A stretch of DNA of 32,663 nt, from the NCBI GenBank assembly GCA_017464305.1, contig JAFUDS010000033.1, forward strand, positions 1 through 32,663. The letters are read 5' to 3'. Position 1 is the stretch's first letter. Every line of letters starts with the position of its first letter. The stretch is from Clostridia bacterium. GTDB lineage: Bacteria; Bacillota; Clostridia; Christensenellales; Aristaeellaceae. This document shows positions 15,609 to 24,027 of the stretch, in pieces. A program made the translations under genes and the position numbers. The notes under the pieces are model-generated. The model was not told where the DNA came from. It did no database searches and saw nothing but the letters and a program-made list of their open reading frames with translations.

Positions 15609-16676
15609 ATGGAAAAAAGGCCCATCAAGAAGCAAATATCAAGTTTTCTCCTCTTCCTGCTGATCATTTGCTTCGCGTTGGGCGTTTCCTTTTTGTTAGC
15701 GCGTGTGGATAATGACAATAATCCATTTGCCATGGCTATATTCATGCTGGCTGTAGCCCTCATCGCCCGCGTCACAGAGGGATACCTTTGGGGAATTGCC
15801 GCTTCTGTGATGGGCACGCTGTGCGTGAATTATTTTTTCTCCTATCCATTCTATTCCTTCGATATTACCTATCCCGGATATCCCTTAACCGTGTCAGTCA
15901 TGCTGATCGTGTCGATTCTGATCAGCGCGTTGACTACTCAAATCAAAAAGCAGGAGCAACTACGATTCGAAATAGAGCGGGAGAAGATGCACGCTAATCT
16001 TCTCCGGGCCATTGCTCATGATATTCGCACGCCGCTTGCTTCTATTTTAGGCGCCAGCTCGGCCCTGCAGGAACAAAAGCTGTCATCTGAGGATCAGGAG
16101 TCATTGATCGAAAGCATCCATCGAGACGCACAATGGCTGGTGCGAGTGACGGAAAATCTGTTATCCGTCACCCGATTCAGCGGAAGTGATGTCGCGATAA
16201 AAAAAGAGGATGAAGTGCTGGAAGAAATTATCGGCAGCGCGATCCTGAAATACCATCAAATGCCCTTATCCTTGCCAGTCAAGGTTGAATCGCCAGAAGA
16301 AATCATTTTGGTTCCCGCGGATGGCGTCCTGCTGGAGCAGGTGCTTATCAATCTGTTTGATAATGTGAGCGCCCACGCGGAGGGAGCGACACAAATTTGG
16401 TTATCTGCGATGTCCGCCGAGAATCGCGTCATGATTTCTGTGGAGGATGATGGCCCAGGAATCCCGGATGCAATGCTGCCCCACATCCTGGATGAAACCA
16501 TCCAGCATACAAATCGTCTGCGTTCAGACGACCGACGAAGCATGGGCATCGGCCTGTCTGTCTGCCGATCTATCATTCGAGCTCATGGCGGCGAATTGAA
16601 TGCAGGGGAAAGCCCTCACGGAGGTGCCGCCTTCCGCTTTTATCTTCCCCGCAAGGAGGAAAACAATGCAACCTAA
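15609..16676 (+). CDS. KdpD-like sensor histidine kinase, short form
   Basis: A 355-aa membrane kinase. Residues about 11-110 form the DUF4118 four-helix region typical of KdpD (ending LTVSVMLIVSILISALTTQIKKQEQ). HisKA follows with His137 in AIAHDIRTPLASILG, then a HATPase domain with the DNVSAHA N-box and DDGPGIPD. It lacks the KdpD N-terminal nucleotide-sensing and USP domains, so it is about 40% of full length. This short architecture is common in Clostridia. The ATG at 15609 has GAGGAGG nine bases upstream; the ATG at 15600 touches the ribosome site. It overlaps the regulator gene by 11 bases. No kdpFABC, ktr or trk genes are visible nearby. Confidence 0.88.
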   Translation: MEKRPIKKQISSFLLFLLIICFALGVSFLLARVDNDNNPFAMAIFMLAVALIARVTEGYLWGIAASVMGTLCVNYFFSYPFYSFDITYPGYPLTVSVMLIVSILISALTTQIKKQEQLRFEIEREKMHANLLRAIAHDIRTPLASILGASSALQEQKLSSEDQESLIESIHRDAQWLVRVTENLLSVTRFSGSDVAIKKEDEVLEEIIGSAILKYHQMPLSLPVKVESPEEIILVPADGVLLEQVLINLFDNVSAHAEGATQIWLSAMSAENRVMISVEDDGPGIPDAMLPHILDETIQHTNRLRSDDRRSMGIGLSVCRSIIRAHGGELNAGESPHGGAAFRFYLPRKEENNAT

Positions 16677-17388
16677 TCAGCACTGTAAAATCTTGATTAT
16701 CGAAGATGATCCGGGAATTTCTAATTTCATAAAGACAGCTGTGAACGCCGCTGGATATATGGCGATTGTGGCGGAAAGCGGAAAAACCGCGCTGCAAATG
16801 ATTTCTTCCCATTGCCCTGATTGCATCTTGCTGGACCTGGGGTTGCCGGATATGGACGGAAGGGAAATCATCCGCAGTGTGCGCTCCTGGACACAGACCC
16901 CCATCATCGTCATTTCAGCCCGCAGCATGGAGGAGGACAAAGCCGCCGCTCTGGATGATGGTGCGGATGATTATGTGACCAAGCCCTTCGGCACCGTAGA
17001 ATTGCTGGCTCGCATCCGTACTGCCCTGCGCCACACCAGAACCACCGCAGAAAGCAATGAAATTGGACTAATTGGTACTTACCATGTGGGTGGGTTAGAA
17101 ATAGATTATAAAAAGATGCGCGTTCTGCTGGATGGCAGTGAGGTGCATCTGACCCCGAATGAGTTTAGGATTGTGGCGCTGTTGGGCAAGCACGCAGGCC
17201 GGGTGATGACCTATAAGGCTATGCTGCAGGAGCTGTGGGGCCCTTCTGCCAGTATGGATAACAAAATTCTGCGAGTACACATGGCCAGCATCCGCAGGAA
17301 AATCGAACCTGATCCCAACGAACCACGCTATATCTTTACAGAGGTGGGTGTGGGTTATCGGATGGCGGAAAACGAAGAAAAGTCTTGA
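16666..17388 (+). CDS. KdpE-like OmpR-family response regulator
   Basis: A 240-aa regulator. The receiver domain (about 7-120) has the acidic pair IIEDDP, phospho-acceptor Asp57 in LLDLGLPD and Lys in YVTKPFG. The winged-helix DNA-binding domain (about 140-238) has HLTPNEFRIVALLGKHAGRVMT and ends VGVGYRM. AAGGAGG lies upstream of the ATG within the kinase 3' end, so the pair is translationally coupled. Its targets are likely to include genes for ion balance, perhaps the divergent hppA operon; this is inference. Confidence 0.92.
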   Translation: MQPNQHCKILIIEDDPGISNFIKTAVNAAGYMAIVAESGKTALQMISSHCPDCILLDLGLPDMDGREIIRSVRSWTQTPIIVISARSMEEDKAAALDDGADDYVTKPFGTVELLARIRTALRHTRTTAESNEIGLIGTYHVGGLEIDYKKMRVLLDGSEVHLTPNEFRIVALLGKHAGRVMTYKAMLQELWGPSASMDNKILRVHMASIRRKIEPDPNEPRYIFTEVGVGYRMAENEEKS

Positions 17389-17487
17389 TCATACAAAGGA
17401 GAAATGAGTTTAGGTCAAACGAAGTATTTCAGGAGCATTGGAGCTGGACGGCCTGGTGGGAAGCCTGCTATCATTCTCCATCTACGG

Positions 17488-19236
17488 TTACAATTGATAT
17501 TTTTTCTGGAAATCACGCCGGTCATTTTCGTAGTTCGGCGCGTGAGCCCTTCGAATGGATCCGAGATACTCATGCACCTCCAGGGAGCCGCTTCCCAGTT
17601 CGATCATGGCCACCGCTATATTGGAGCAGTGCGCGCCGATTCGCTGGAAATTTGTGATCAAGTCATTGAGGATGAATCCATGAGCAATGGTGCATTTGCC
17701 TTCCTGCAGCCGCTCTACATGCCGCAATTTCATCTGTTCGCATAATTCGTCGATCACCTCCTGCAAGGGCTCGACTTTACCGGCCATGGCCTCATCTTCA
17801 TGAATCAGCGCGCCGACCGCCAGGTGCATGATTTCCTGGATGGCTTGGTTCATGACGGATAATTCGGCGGCGGCGTCATCGGAGAAGGAGAGCTGTTTCT
17901 CGTGCATTTCGTCTGCGCTTCGGGCGATATTCAAGGCATGGTCTGTGATCCTTTCGAAGTCTGAAATGGTGTGCAGGGAAAGAGAAACCAATTGCGTTTG
18001 CCGTTCGGTCAATTCCTGTCCTGTCATTTTGACCAGGTAGGTCCCCAAAGCATCCTCAAAGGAATCCCCTTCATTTTCTAATTCTTTTACATGTTGATAG
18101 CCTTCATCGGTATAATGTGTCAGTAATCCGATGGCATCCCGCACCGCTTCATCGGCGTGGGCGGCCATGTCATTCATGGTTAATCTGCTTTGCTCCACGG
18201 CCAGGGCGGGGTGGGAGAGGAATCTTTCCTCCAGCCTTACCCCGGGCTGAGATGAACTTGCCTTGGAGGGGATGAGCAGCGCGGCCGTCGCCTCCAGCAC
18301 ATCGGTAAAGGGGCACAGCACGCATAGGATGGCCAGTCTCAGGATGGTATTAATCGCCGCGATGGAAAATGGATTCATGCTCTGGCACAGAAAATCGAAG
18401 TGAAACATGGCGTGGGCGATATAGAACAGGGCGGCGCAGACCATGACGCCCGCAAAGGAGGCCACCAGATAGCTGAGCGCTGTTCGTTTTCCTTCCGTGT
18501 TAGCCCCCAGCGCGGAAAGCAGCACTGGCAAGGACGCGCCGATGCAGATGCCCATCAAGAGGGGCAGTGCGGCTTGCATGGTCATGACCCCCGTGATGGA
18601 TAAGGCCTGCAGAATGCCTACCGCGGCGGATGCGGATTGCAGCATGGCCGAGAAAACAAATCCGAACAGGATACCCATGGCGGGATGGGTAAGGGTGGCG
18701 ATCAGGCCAGTGAACCAGGGCTGGGACCCCAGATTGCCGACGGAATCACTCATCTGGCTCATGCCTACCATGAGCACGGCGAAGCCCATGAGAATGTCCC
18801 CTAACTGGTGGTGGACCTGTTGCTTGCTGAAAACGCGCAGCAGGATGCCTGCGACGGCGATCACCCCCGTCAAAGTTGCGGTGGAGAGCAGAGAAATCCA
18901 TCCCGCTGCGCTGTCCAGATAGCTTAGACAGATGATCCACCCCGTGATGCTGGTGCCTAAAATGGCGCCCAGGATCACGGAAATGGCCTGCCGGGGCTTC
19001 ATCATGCCGGAGTTGACGAAGCCCACCACCATGACGGATGTGGCGGAAGAGGACTGGATCACCGCCGTCACGCCCGTCCCCAGCAAAATTCCCTTCCATT
19101 GTGTGCCGGATAGGCGAAACAGCACCGGACCCAGCCGATTGCCGGAAATCCTTTTGAGGCCATCTCCCATCAGCGTCATCCCGAAAAGAAAGAGGGAGAT
19201 GCCGCAGCACAGCGCGATCAAACTTGAAATACTCAT
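17488..19236 (-). CDS. Na+/phosphate cotransporter (NptA/PhoU-domain type)
   Basis: A 582-aa membrane protein of the Na/Pi-cotransport II family. Two inverted repeats carry the signature motifs GVTAVIQSSSATSVMVVGF (about 55-73) and FVFSAMLQSASAAVGIL (about 194-210), which build the substrate site. About ten hydrophobic segments end near residue 325. The C-terminal third (about 340-575) is a soluble PhoU-like helical bundle, as in bacterial relatives. It probably uses a Na+ gradient to import phosphate. It is transcribed divergently from phoPR, with GTTAAATC repeats between them, which argues for Pho control. The start follows GGAGGAAACGAAGG. Confidence 0.93.
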   Translation of the reverse strand: MSISSLIALCCGISLFLFGMTLMGDGLKRISGNRLGPVLFRLSGTQWKGILLGTGVTAVIQSSSATSVMVVGFVNSGMMKPRQAISVILGAILGTSITGWIICLSYLDSAAGWISLLSTATLTGVIAVAGILLRVFSKQQVHHQLGDILMGFAVLMVGMSQMSDSVGNLGSQPWFTGLIATLTHPAMGILFGFVFSAMLQSASAAVGILQALSITGVMTMQAALPLLMGICIGASLPVLLSALGANTEGKRTALSYLVASFAGVMVCAALFYIAHAMFHFDFLCQSMNPFSIAAINTILRLAILCVLCPFTDVLEATAALLIPSKASSSQPGVRLEERFLSHPALAVEQSRLTMNDMAAHADEAVRDAIGLLTHYTDEGYQHVKELENEGDSFEDALGTYLVKMTGQELTERQTQLVSLSLHTISDFERITDHALNIARSADEMHEKQLSFSDDAAAELSVMNQAIQEIMHLAVGALIHEDEAMAGKVEPLQEVIDELCEQMKLRHVERLQEGKCTIAHGFILNDLITNFQRIGAHCSNIAVAMIELGSGSLEVHEYLGSIRRAHAPNYENDRRDFQKKYQL

Positions 19237-19256
19237 CCTTCGTTTCCTCCGGATTT

Positions 19257-19330
19257 ATCCTACCCCCGCCATGTTAAATCTGTGGTCCCCTCCCTGTTAA
19301 ATCCAGGTTAAATCTTCGAAAAACTATATC
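19257..19330. promoter_or_regulatory. shared PhoP-box-like region with divergent -10 elements
   Basis: Three direct copies of GTTAAATC lie at 19273-19280, 19296-19303 and 19307-19314. Their starts are 23 and 11 bases apart, close to the 11-bp phasing of PhoP/PhoB binding sites. Candidate -10 boxes lie about 10 bases beyond each end of the repeats: TAGGAT on the minus strand (19257-19262) and TATATC on the plus strand (19325-19330). This arrangement suits phosphate-starvation control of both the cotransporter and phoPR. Confidence 0.6.
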
Positions 19331-19380
19331 TCATTGCGCCAGTTCATGGTAAGATGCGAAGGGGAGGAGGGGAAATCAGG

Positions 19381-20055
19381 ATGATTTATTTGCTGGAGGA
19401 TGACGATAGTATTCGGAAATTGGTGATTTACGCGCTGGAATCCCAAGGGTTTGAGGCGAGGGGCTTTGAAACGCCGCGAGAATTTAGCGCTGCCATGGCC
19501 CGGCAGCTTCCCCGGCTGATTCTGCTGGACATCATGCTGCCGGACGAGGATGGCCTCTCGATCCTGAAGAGCTTGCGGAAACAGCCGGAGACTGCGCGTC
19601 TCCCGGTGATTATGCTCACCGCGAAGAACGCGGAGTATGATCGGGTGGAGGGCCTGGATGCCGGTGCGGATGATTATATCTCCAAACCCTTTGGTATGAT
19701 GGAGTTGATGGCCCGGATTCGCGCCGTGCTGAGGCGGACGGAGGAAACGCCTGTGGAGATTCTGCAGGTGGGAGATCTGCGTATGGATCCGGATCGCCAT
19801 GAGGTTTGGGTGGGAGAAGAGCAGGTGCAGTTAACCTATAAAGAATTCCTGCTGCTGCGGTTGCTTCTGGAAAACAAGGAGCGGGTTTTGACCCGGGAGG
19901 TTCTGCTGGAGAGAATTTGGGGGCTTGGCTCCGAGCGGGAGAATCGAACGCTGGATGTGCATATTCGTACCCTGCGCGCCAAATTAGGCGAAGCCGGAAT
20001 CTATGTCCAGACTGTGCGGGGCGTGGGGTATCGTTTTTCGGAGGGAAGCCTATGA
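19381..20055 (+). CDS. phoP: PhoP/PhoB-type response regulator
   Basis: A 224-aa OmpR-family regulator. The receiver domain has LLEDDDSI, phospho-acceptor Asp50 in LLDIMLPDEDG, and Lys in YISKPFG. The winged helix (about 125-222) has QLTYKEFLLLRLLLENKERVLTREVLL and ends VRGVGYRF. The ATG at 19381 has GGGGAGGAGGGG upstream. It overlaps the kinase start by 4 bases (ATGA). Assignment to phosphate control rests on the adjacent Na+/Pi cotransporter and the repeats between them; by itself the protein could be another PhoB-like regulator. Confidence 0.88.
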   Translation: MIYLLEDDDSIRKLVIYALESQGFEARGFETPREFSAAMARQLPRLILLDIMLPDEDGLSILKSLRKQPETARLPVIMLTAKNAEYDRVEGLDAGADDYISKPFGMMELMARIRAVLRRTEETPVEILQVGDLRMDPDRHEVWVGEEQVQLTYKEFLLLRLLLENKERVLTREVLLERIWGLGSERENRTLDVHIRTLRAKLGEAGIYVQTVRGVGYRFSEGSL

Positions 20056-21422
20056 CGAGAACCATTTTCCGGAATACATTCCTGGTGGGCGTTTCTGTGC
20101 TGGTATTATGCGCCGGCTTGTTCTTCGGCATGCAGTATACTCAGATTCAGGATGAAACCTATGCCGCCCTGCAGCAGGAGGCGGTTTATGCCGAGCAGGG
20201 GCTGCTGATGGGGGGCATCCCTTATTTGCGGGCGCTGAATAATGAGAATCGAATTACCTGGATCGATGCGGCGGGGACGGTTTTGTATGATAATGATTTT
20301 CCTCTCCCGATGCCGTCTCAAAATGAGATGCCGGAGGTGAGGCAGGCGCTGACCTCTGGGGAGGGGAAGGGAATTCGGCGGTCGGAGAGCAGCGGGGAAG
20401 TCACCATGTATTACTCCCTCCGGTGCGAGGATGGCTCCGTGCTGCGGCTGGGCCGATCCTTGCGGGCGGTGCAGGACGCGTTACTGGCGGTCAGCCCAGT
20501 GCTATGGGTGCTGATGCTGGTCTTGATCATTTCCGGCGTGCTGGCTTTCCGGGTGGCCAATCAGATTGTACGCCCAATCAATGAGATGGATCTGGAGCAC
20601 CCGGAGATCACGCCTTATCCCGAATTATCCCCCTTGGTGGATAAAATTCAGGAACAGAAGCTGACCATCCTGGAGGAGGCGGAGCAGCGGGAAGCTATTC
20701 GCCGGGAATTCTCCGCCAATGTTTCCCATGAATTGAAAACGCCTTTAACATCGATCTCCGGGTTTGCGGAGCTGATGGCGGAAGGGGTTGTTCAGGGAGA
20801 TAAGGTGCAGGAGTTCGGGCGGGATATCTATCAGGAGTCCCAGCGCCTGATAGCGCTGATTAATGACATTATTCGGTTGTCTCAGCTGGATGAGCAGAAT
20901 GTGGAACCCCTCTGGGAATCTTTGGACCTGTATGAGCTGGCAGGCTCCGTCCTGGATAGCCTGCGCCCCGCGGCGGATAGGCGAAATATCGTGCTGAATT
21001 TGGCGGGAGCGCCGGCGATCATTTCCGGCGTATATCCCCTGGTCAGTGAAATGGTTTACAATTTATGTGATAACGCCATAAAATACAATCACCCTGGCGG
21101 TTTGGTCACCGTGACGGTCTCTCAGCAGGAGGGGAGGGTGGTGCTGGCGGTAGCGGATACAGGAATTGGCATCTCCCCGGAGCATCAAAAAAGAGTCTTT
21201 GAACGGTTTTATCGCGTGGATAAGAGCCATTCCCGGGAGGTAGGGGGCACGGGCCTGGGCCTTTCCATCGTGAAGCACGGTGCTCAGTTTCATGGTGCTG
21301 TGGTTCAGCTGGAAAGCGTTCTGGAAAAGGGAACTACCGTTATGCTCAAATTTCCAGCCTCCTCAGAAGTAACGGATATTCTGATGGCGGTGGATGATCA
21401 GCAGGTGAAAGAAAATGTATGA
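20052..21422 (+). CDS. phoR: PhoR-type sensor histidine kinase
   Basis: A 456-aa kinase. The N-terminal membrane helix lies at about 9-28, an outer domain at about 30-142, and a second helix at about 148-168. A linker follows, then HisKA with His226 in FSANVSHELKTPLTSISG. The HATPase domain has the N-box NLCDNAIKYNHPGG, the G1 box ADTGIGI and the F/G2 region FERFYRVDKSHSREVGGTGLGLSIVKH. The order and length fit PhoR kinases that lack a PAS domain. It is coupled to the regulator gene. Confidence 0.9.
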   Translation: MTRTIFRNTFLVGVSVLVLCAGLFFGMQYTQIQDETYAALQQEAVYAEQGLLMGGIPYLRALNNENRITWIDAAGTVLYDNDFPLPMPSQNEMPEVRQALTSGEGKGIRRSESSGEVTMYYSLRCEDGSVLRLGRSLRAVQDALLAVSPVLWVLMLVLIISGVLAFRVANQIVRPINEMDLEHPEITPYPELSPLVDKIQEQKLTILEEAEQREAIRREFSANVSHELKTPLTSISGFAELMAEGVVQGDKVQEFGRDIYQESQRLIALINDIIRLSQLDEQNVEPLWESLDLYELAGSVLDSLRPAADRRNIVLNLAGAPAIISGVYPLVSEMVYNLCDNAIKYNHPGGLVTVTVSQQEGRVVLAVADTGIGISPEHQKRVFERFYRVDKSHSREVGGTGLGLSIVKHGAQFHGAVVQLESVLEKGTTVMLKFPASSEVTDILMAVDDQQVKENV

Positions 21423-21436
21423 TGAAAGCCCAGCTA

Positions 21437-21496
21437 TTGACCGTCGTAAGATAATATGATATTATCAATGTAACATTCATTTTTGAATGTTACATT
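21437..21496 (+). promoter_or_regulatory. hxlR promoter with overlapping operator palindrome
   Basis: TTGACC (21437-21442), 17 bases, TATTAT (21460-21465). From 21467 a perfect 13-bp inverted repeat (21467-21479 with 21484-21496, loop TTTT) carries GTAAC and GTTAC cores. Its place at the transcription start suggests autorepression by the HxlR protein. Confidence 0.7.
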
Positions 21497-21516
21497 CAAA
21501 AACGGAGGCGTTGATC

Positions 21517-21849
21517 ATGCTGACAAAAGAAGAACTGCCGGATTGCCCGGTTGCCACCACAGTACAGCTGATCGGGAACAAATGGAAGCTGCTGATCCTG
21601 CGCAATTTGCTGGCCCGGCCCTGGCGCTTCAATGAGATGCTGCGCTCCATTCCCGGCATCAGTCAGAAGGTGCTGACGGACAATCTGCGTGCCCTGGAGG
21701 CTGACGGGATCATCCACCGCACGGTTTATCCTGAGGTGCCGCCCAGGGTAGAGTATTCCTTGAGCGAGCTGGGGGATTCCATGCGGCCCATCATCAAGGC
21801 CATGGAAGCCTGGGGTCAGAGATATCAGCAGATGGCACGGGAAGCGTAA
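21517..21849 (+). CDS. HxlR-family winged-helix regulator
   Basis: A 110-aa transcription factor of the HxlR family. It shows the early CPVATTVQLIGNKWKLLILRNLL block with its Cys at residue 8, the recognition region RFNEMLRSIPGISQKVLTDNLRALEADGII, and the wing HRTVYPEVPPRVEYSLSELG. Members often sense quinones, aldehydes or disulfide stress through that N-terminal Cys and control nearby oxidoreductase genes. GGAGGC precedes the ATG at 21517. It is convergent with the ACGX/redox operon and is its most likely local regulator; this is inference. Confidence 0.93.
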   Translation: MLTKEELPDCPVATTVQLIGNKWKLLILRNLLARPWRFNEMLRSIPGISQKVLTDNLRALEADGIIHRTVYPEVPPRVEYSLSELGDSMRPIIKAMEAWGQRYQQMAREA

Positions 21850-21855
21850 ATGGCA

Positions 21856-21899
21856 AAAGGAAAGAGGACGCTGACATTTTGCGGCGTCCTCTTTCCTTT
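21856..21899. terminator. bidirectional terminator between hxlR and the redox operon
   Basis: A 16-bp perfect stem (21856-21871 with 21884-21899) has A-rich left and T-rich right arms. It ends hxlR and overlaps the stop codon of the last gene of the minus-strand operon. Confidence 0.8.
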
Positions 21900-22440
21900 A
21901 CTGATCGTATTTGTTTGTCAGTTGATAGGTTCTGCTCCGCAATTCGCTGGAGAAGGAAGAAAACTCCGCCCAGGCTTCCGTAAGATAATAGCCAATCACC
22001 ACATCCCTGCTGCTTCCAAACTGGCTGGTCAGCACAGGGCTCTCGTCAAAGCAGCGGTCAATGATCGCCTGATCGGTGGTAAAGTTCACCTTGCCGCCCA
22101 GCCGAACATAGGTCATGGTTTCCTGGTCGCAGACGCAAAGCTGAATGTACGGATGCGCCAGCATTTCCCTGTAGGATGTATAGAACGTCACCGTATCAAA
22201 ATACAGCACGCCGTCCTCTTCAAACTTGAATTCGATGGGGCGGATCTGCGGATTGCCGTCCAATCCCAGGGTAGTGGCGTATTGCAGCGGAAAGCGATGG
22301 AACACATCCACTACCACGCTGATGCCGTCCTCAAAGTTCAAGGATTTGAAGAAATCCAGGGTGGTTTCTTCTGCGTGGGCTGTCATGGTCATTCCTCCCA
22401 AGGCGATGATGCAGAGCAGGATAGCAAGCATTCTTTTCAT
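21898..22440 (-). CDS. exported pyridoxamine-5'-phosphate-oxidase-fold protein
   Basis: A 180-aa protein. Residues 1-23 form a signal peptide (MKRMLAILLCIIALGG then AHA before Glu-Glu). The rest resembles the split-barrel flavin-binding PNPOx family: LGLDGNPQIRPIEFKFEEDGVLYFDT, then REMLAHPYIQLCVCDQETMTYVRLGGKVNF. Proteins with this fold are normally cytoplasmic FMN, F420 or haem binders, so an exported one is unusual. The start at 22440 has GAGGT nine bases upstream; the in-frame ATG at 22455 would overlap the preceding gene and has a poorer site. It is the last gene of the operon starting at 25494. Ligand and role are unknown. Confidence 0.82.
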   Translation of the reverse strand: MKRMLAILLCIIALGGMTMTAHAEETTLDFFKSLNFEDGISVVVDVFHRFPLQYATTLGLDGNPQIRPIEFKFEEDGVLYFDTVTFYTSYREMLAHPYIQLCVCDQETMTYVRLGGKVNFTTDQAIIDRCFDESPVLTSQFGSSRDVVIGYYLTEAWAEFSSFSSELRSRTYQLTNKYDQ

Positions 22441-22451
22441 AAGCTTATACC

Positions 22452-23402
22452 TCATTCCATGGTCACGACGATTTTGCCGTTTATTTTGTGACTGTCCAAG
22501 GCGATACAGGCGTCCTTCACTTGGTCAAAGGTGAAATGCGCGCCGTAGGCGGGGACGATGTGATGGGCATTCAGGAAAGCGAAAATATCGTCCATCACCT
22601 GTTGGGTGGGATAGTTACTGAAAAAGCCTGTCAGATACACACCGTTAGGGATGTCCTTGATGGGATCAAAATTATTCAGCGTAAATACACCGCCCAGGAT
22701 GCCCGTGTTGCAGACGATCCCTCCATGTTCCACGGCCTGCAGGGTGTCGCCCAAAGTCTTGGGGCCGATCAGCTCCAGGGCTTTGGTCGCGCCATGGATT
22801 TTTCCGGTCAGCTGCCTATCGTCCAGGATGGCTTCATCAGCATCCTTCAAAAGCGGTAATTTGCTTTCCCGGTGTGTGGTGGCGATGACTTTGCAGCCCA
22901 AGCCCTTGGCAATCTGGATGGCCGCATAGCCCAAGGCACAGGTGGCCCCGCGAATCAGCAGCGTATCTTCTTGCTTTAATTGCAGGCATTCAAACAGGCT
23001 TCCCCAAGCTGTGAAGAAGGTTTCCGGCACGGCGGCCAGAGCATCCCAGGACAGATCGGTTTCCACGACAAACACATGATGGGCGGGCAGCAGGGCGTAT
23101 TCGGCATAGCCACCATTGAAGCTGCGACCCATGCCTCCCATGAGAGCCACCACTTTCTGGCCCTTAACAAAGCCGGTATCAGATGGATCGGCGATCTCAC
23201 CCACGCACTCGATGCCGGGCACCACGGGCTTCTGAATATACGGCGCTTCGATTTCTGACAAACGCAGAATCTGTTCGGAATGATTCATACCAAAGCCGTG
23301 CACCTTTACCAACACCCAGTCAGCCTTCACCTGGGGCATGGGAAGGTCGGACAGCACAACGTCTTCTGCAGGGGTAACCTTTTCAATCTGTACGGCTTTC
23401 AT
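22452..23402 (-). CDS. MDR-family quinone oxidoreductase / zinc-free alcohol dehydrogenase
   Basis: A 316-aa NAD(P)H-dependent oxidoreductase of the medium-chain dehydrogenase family. The N-terminal GroES-like domain includes HGFGMNHSEQILRLSE and VPGIECVGEIADP. The Rossmann domain has LIRGATCALGYAAIQIAKGLGCKVIATT. Catalytic and structural zinc-binding Cys patterns are absent, pointing to the quinone-oxidoreductase branch. It starts 13 bases after the PNPOx-ferredoxin gene behind AAGGAGGAATC, so it is in the ACGX operon. HxlR-type regulators commonly control such enzymes. Substrate unknown. Confidence 0.9.
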   Translation of the reverse strand: MKAVQIEKVTPAEDVVLSDLPMPQVKADWVLVKVHGFGMNHSEQILRLSEIEAPYIQKPVVPGIECVGEIADPSDTGFVKGQKVVALMGGMGRSFNGGYAEYALLPAHHVFVVETDLSWDALAAVPETFFTAWGSLFECLQLKQEDTLLIRGATCALGYAAIQIAKGLGCKVIATTHRESKLPLLKDADEAILDDRQLTGKIHGATKALELIGPKTLGDTLQAVEHGGIVCNTGILGGVFTLNNFDPIKDIPNGVYLTGFFSNYPTQQVMDDIFAFLNAHHIVPAYGAHFTFDQVKDACIALDSHKINGKIVVTME

Positions 23403-23415
23403 GGGTGATTCCTCC

Positions 23416-24027
23416 TTACAGTCGTTCAATGGCCTGCACGGGGCAATTCTCCGCGCAGTTGCCGCATTGCAAGCAGTGGTTTGCGTCAATCTCGTAGGGA
23501 CTTCCTTCTGTAATGACATCCTGCGGACACACGCCCTGGCAGGTGCCGCAGCCGATGCAGGCGTCCGTGATACGATAGCCCTTGGGCTTAATCTGCGCGT
23601 TGCCCACGGCGAAGTATTCCCGGGCGATGGGCCGCGTGGACAGGCAGAAGTATTCGATGGTGTAATCCCGGATGACGAACATGGTGTCAATGTTTTTCGT
23701 CTCGCCGGGATACACGTTTTCCAGGTAGGGCTGCTCCTGGTAGAGTATGTCCCGCCATTTTTTCTGCTCGTTTTCAGGCACTTCCACGGCCCTGCCGGAC
23801 AGACGGATGGTTTCTTTATATTTCGTATAGCCCAGGATCTGCACCCTTCCGTCCCGCTTGAGCTGGCTGGAAAAATATTTACCTCTGGCAGTCAGGAAAT
23901 AAATGTCCGTTCCCTCAAAATGAATGGCGCTGATATTGCGCACCTGCGGAGCGCCCTCCTCATCCACCGTGGCAAAGTCCAGTACACCCACATAGCCCAG
24001 CTTTTTCAGGCACGTCATCGCATCCAT
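23416..24027 (-). CDS. PNPOx-fold flavin-type protein fused to 2[4Fe-4S] ferredoxin
   Basis: A 203-aa two-domain protein. Residues about 1-145 form a PNPOx-like split barrel (GVLDFATVDEEGAPQVRNISAIHFEGTDIYFLTARG), probably binding FMN. Residues about 158-203 hold two ferredoxin motifs, CIGCGTCQGVCP and CLQCGNCAENCP. It is likely an electron-transfer protein. Its ATG directly abuts the stop of the radical SAM gene, so the two are tightly co-translated. It may supply electrons to the radical SAM enzyme's clusters or act on the modified peptide; both are inference. Confidence 0.92.
   Translation of the reverse strand: MDAMTCLKKLGYVGVLDFATVDEEGAPQVRNISAIHFEGTDIYFLTARGKYFSSQLKRDGRVQILGYTKYKETIRLSGRAVEVPENEQKKWRDILYQEQPYLENVYPGETKNIDTMFVIRDYTIEYFCLSTRPIAREYFAVGNAQIKPKGYRITDACIGCGTCQGVCPQDVITEGSPYEIDANHCLQCGNCAENCPVQAIERL

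Noticed and set aside
17404-17745. A plus-strand frame after the KdpE-like gene with AAAGGAG before its ATG
   Set aside because: The ribosome site is only two bases from the ATG, most of the frame is antisense to the cotransporter gene, and no family is recognisable.
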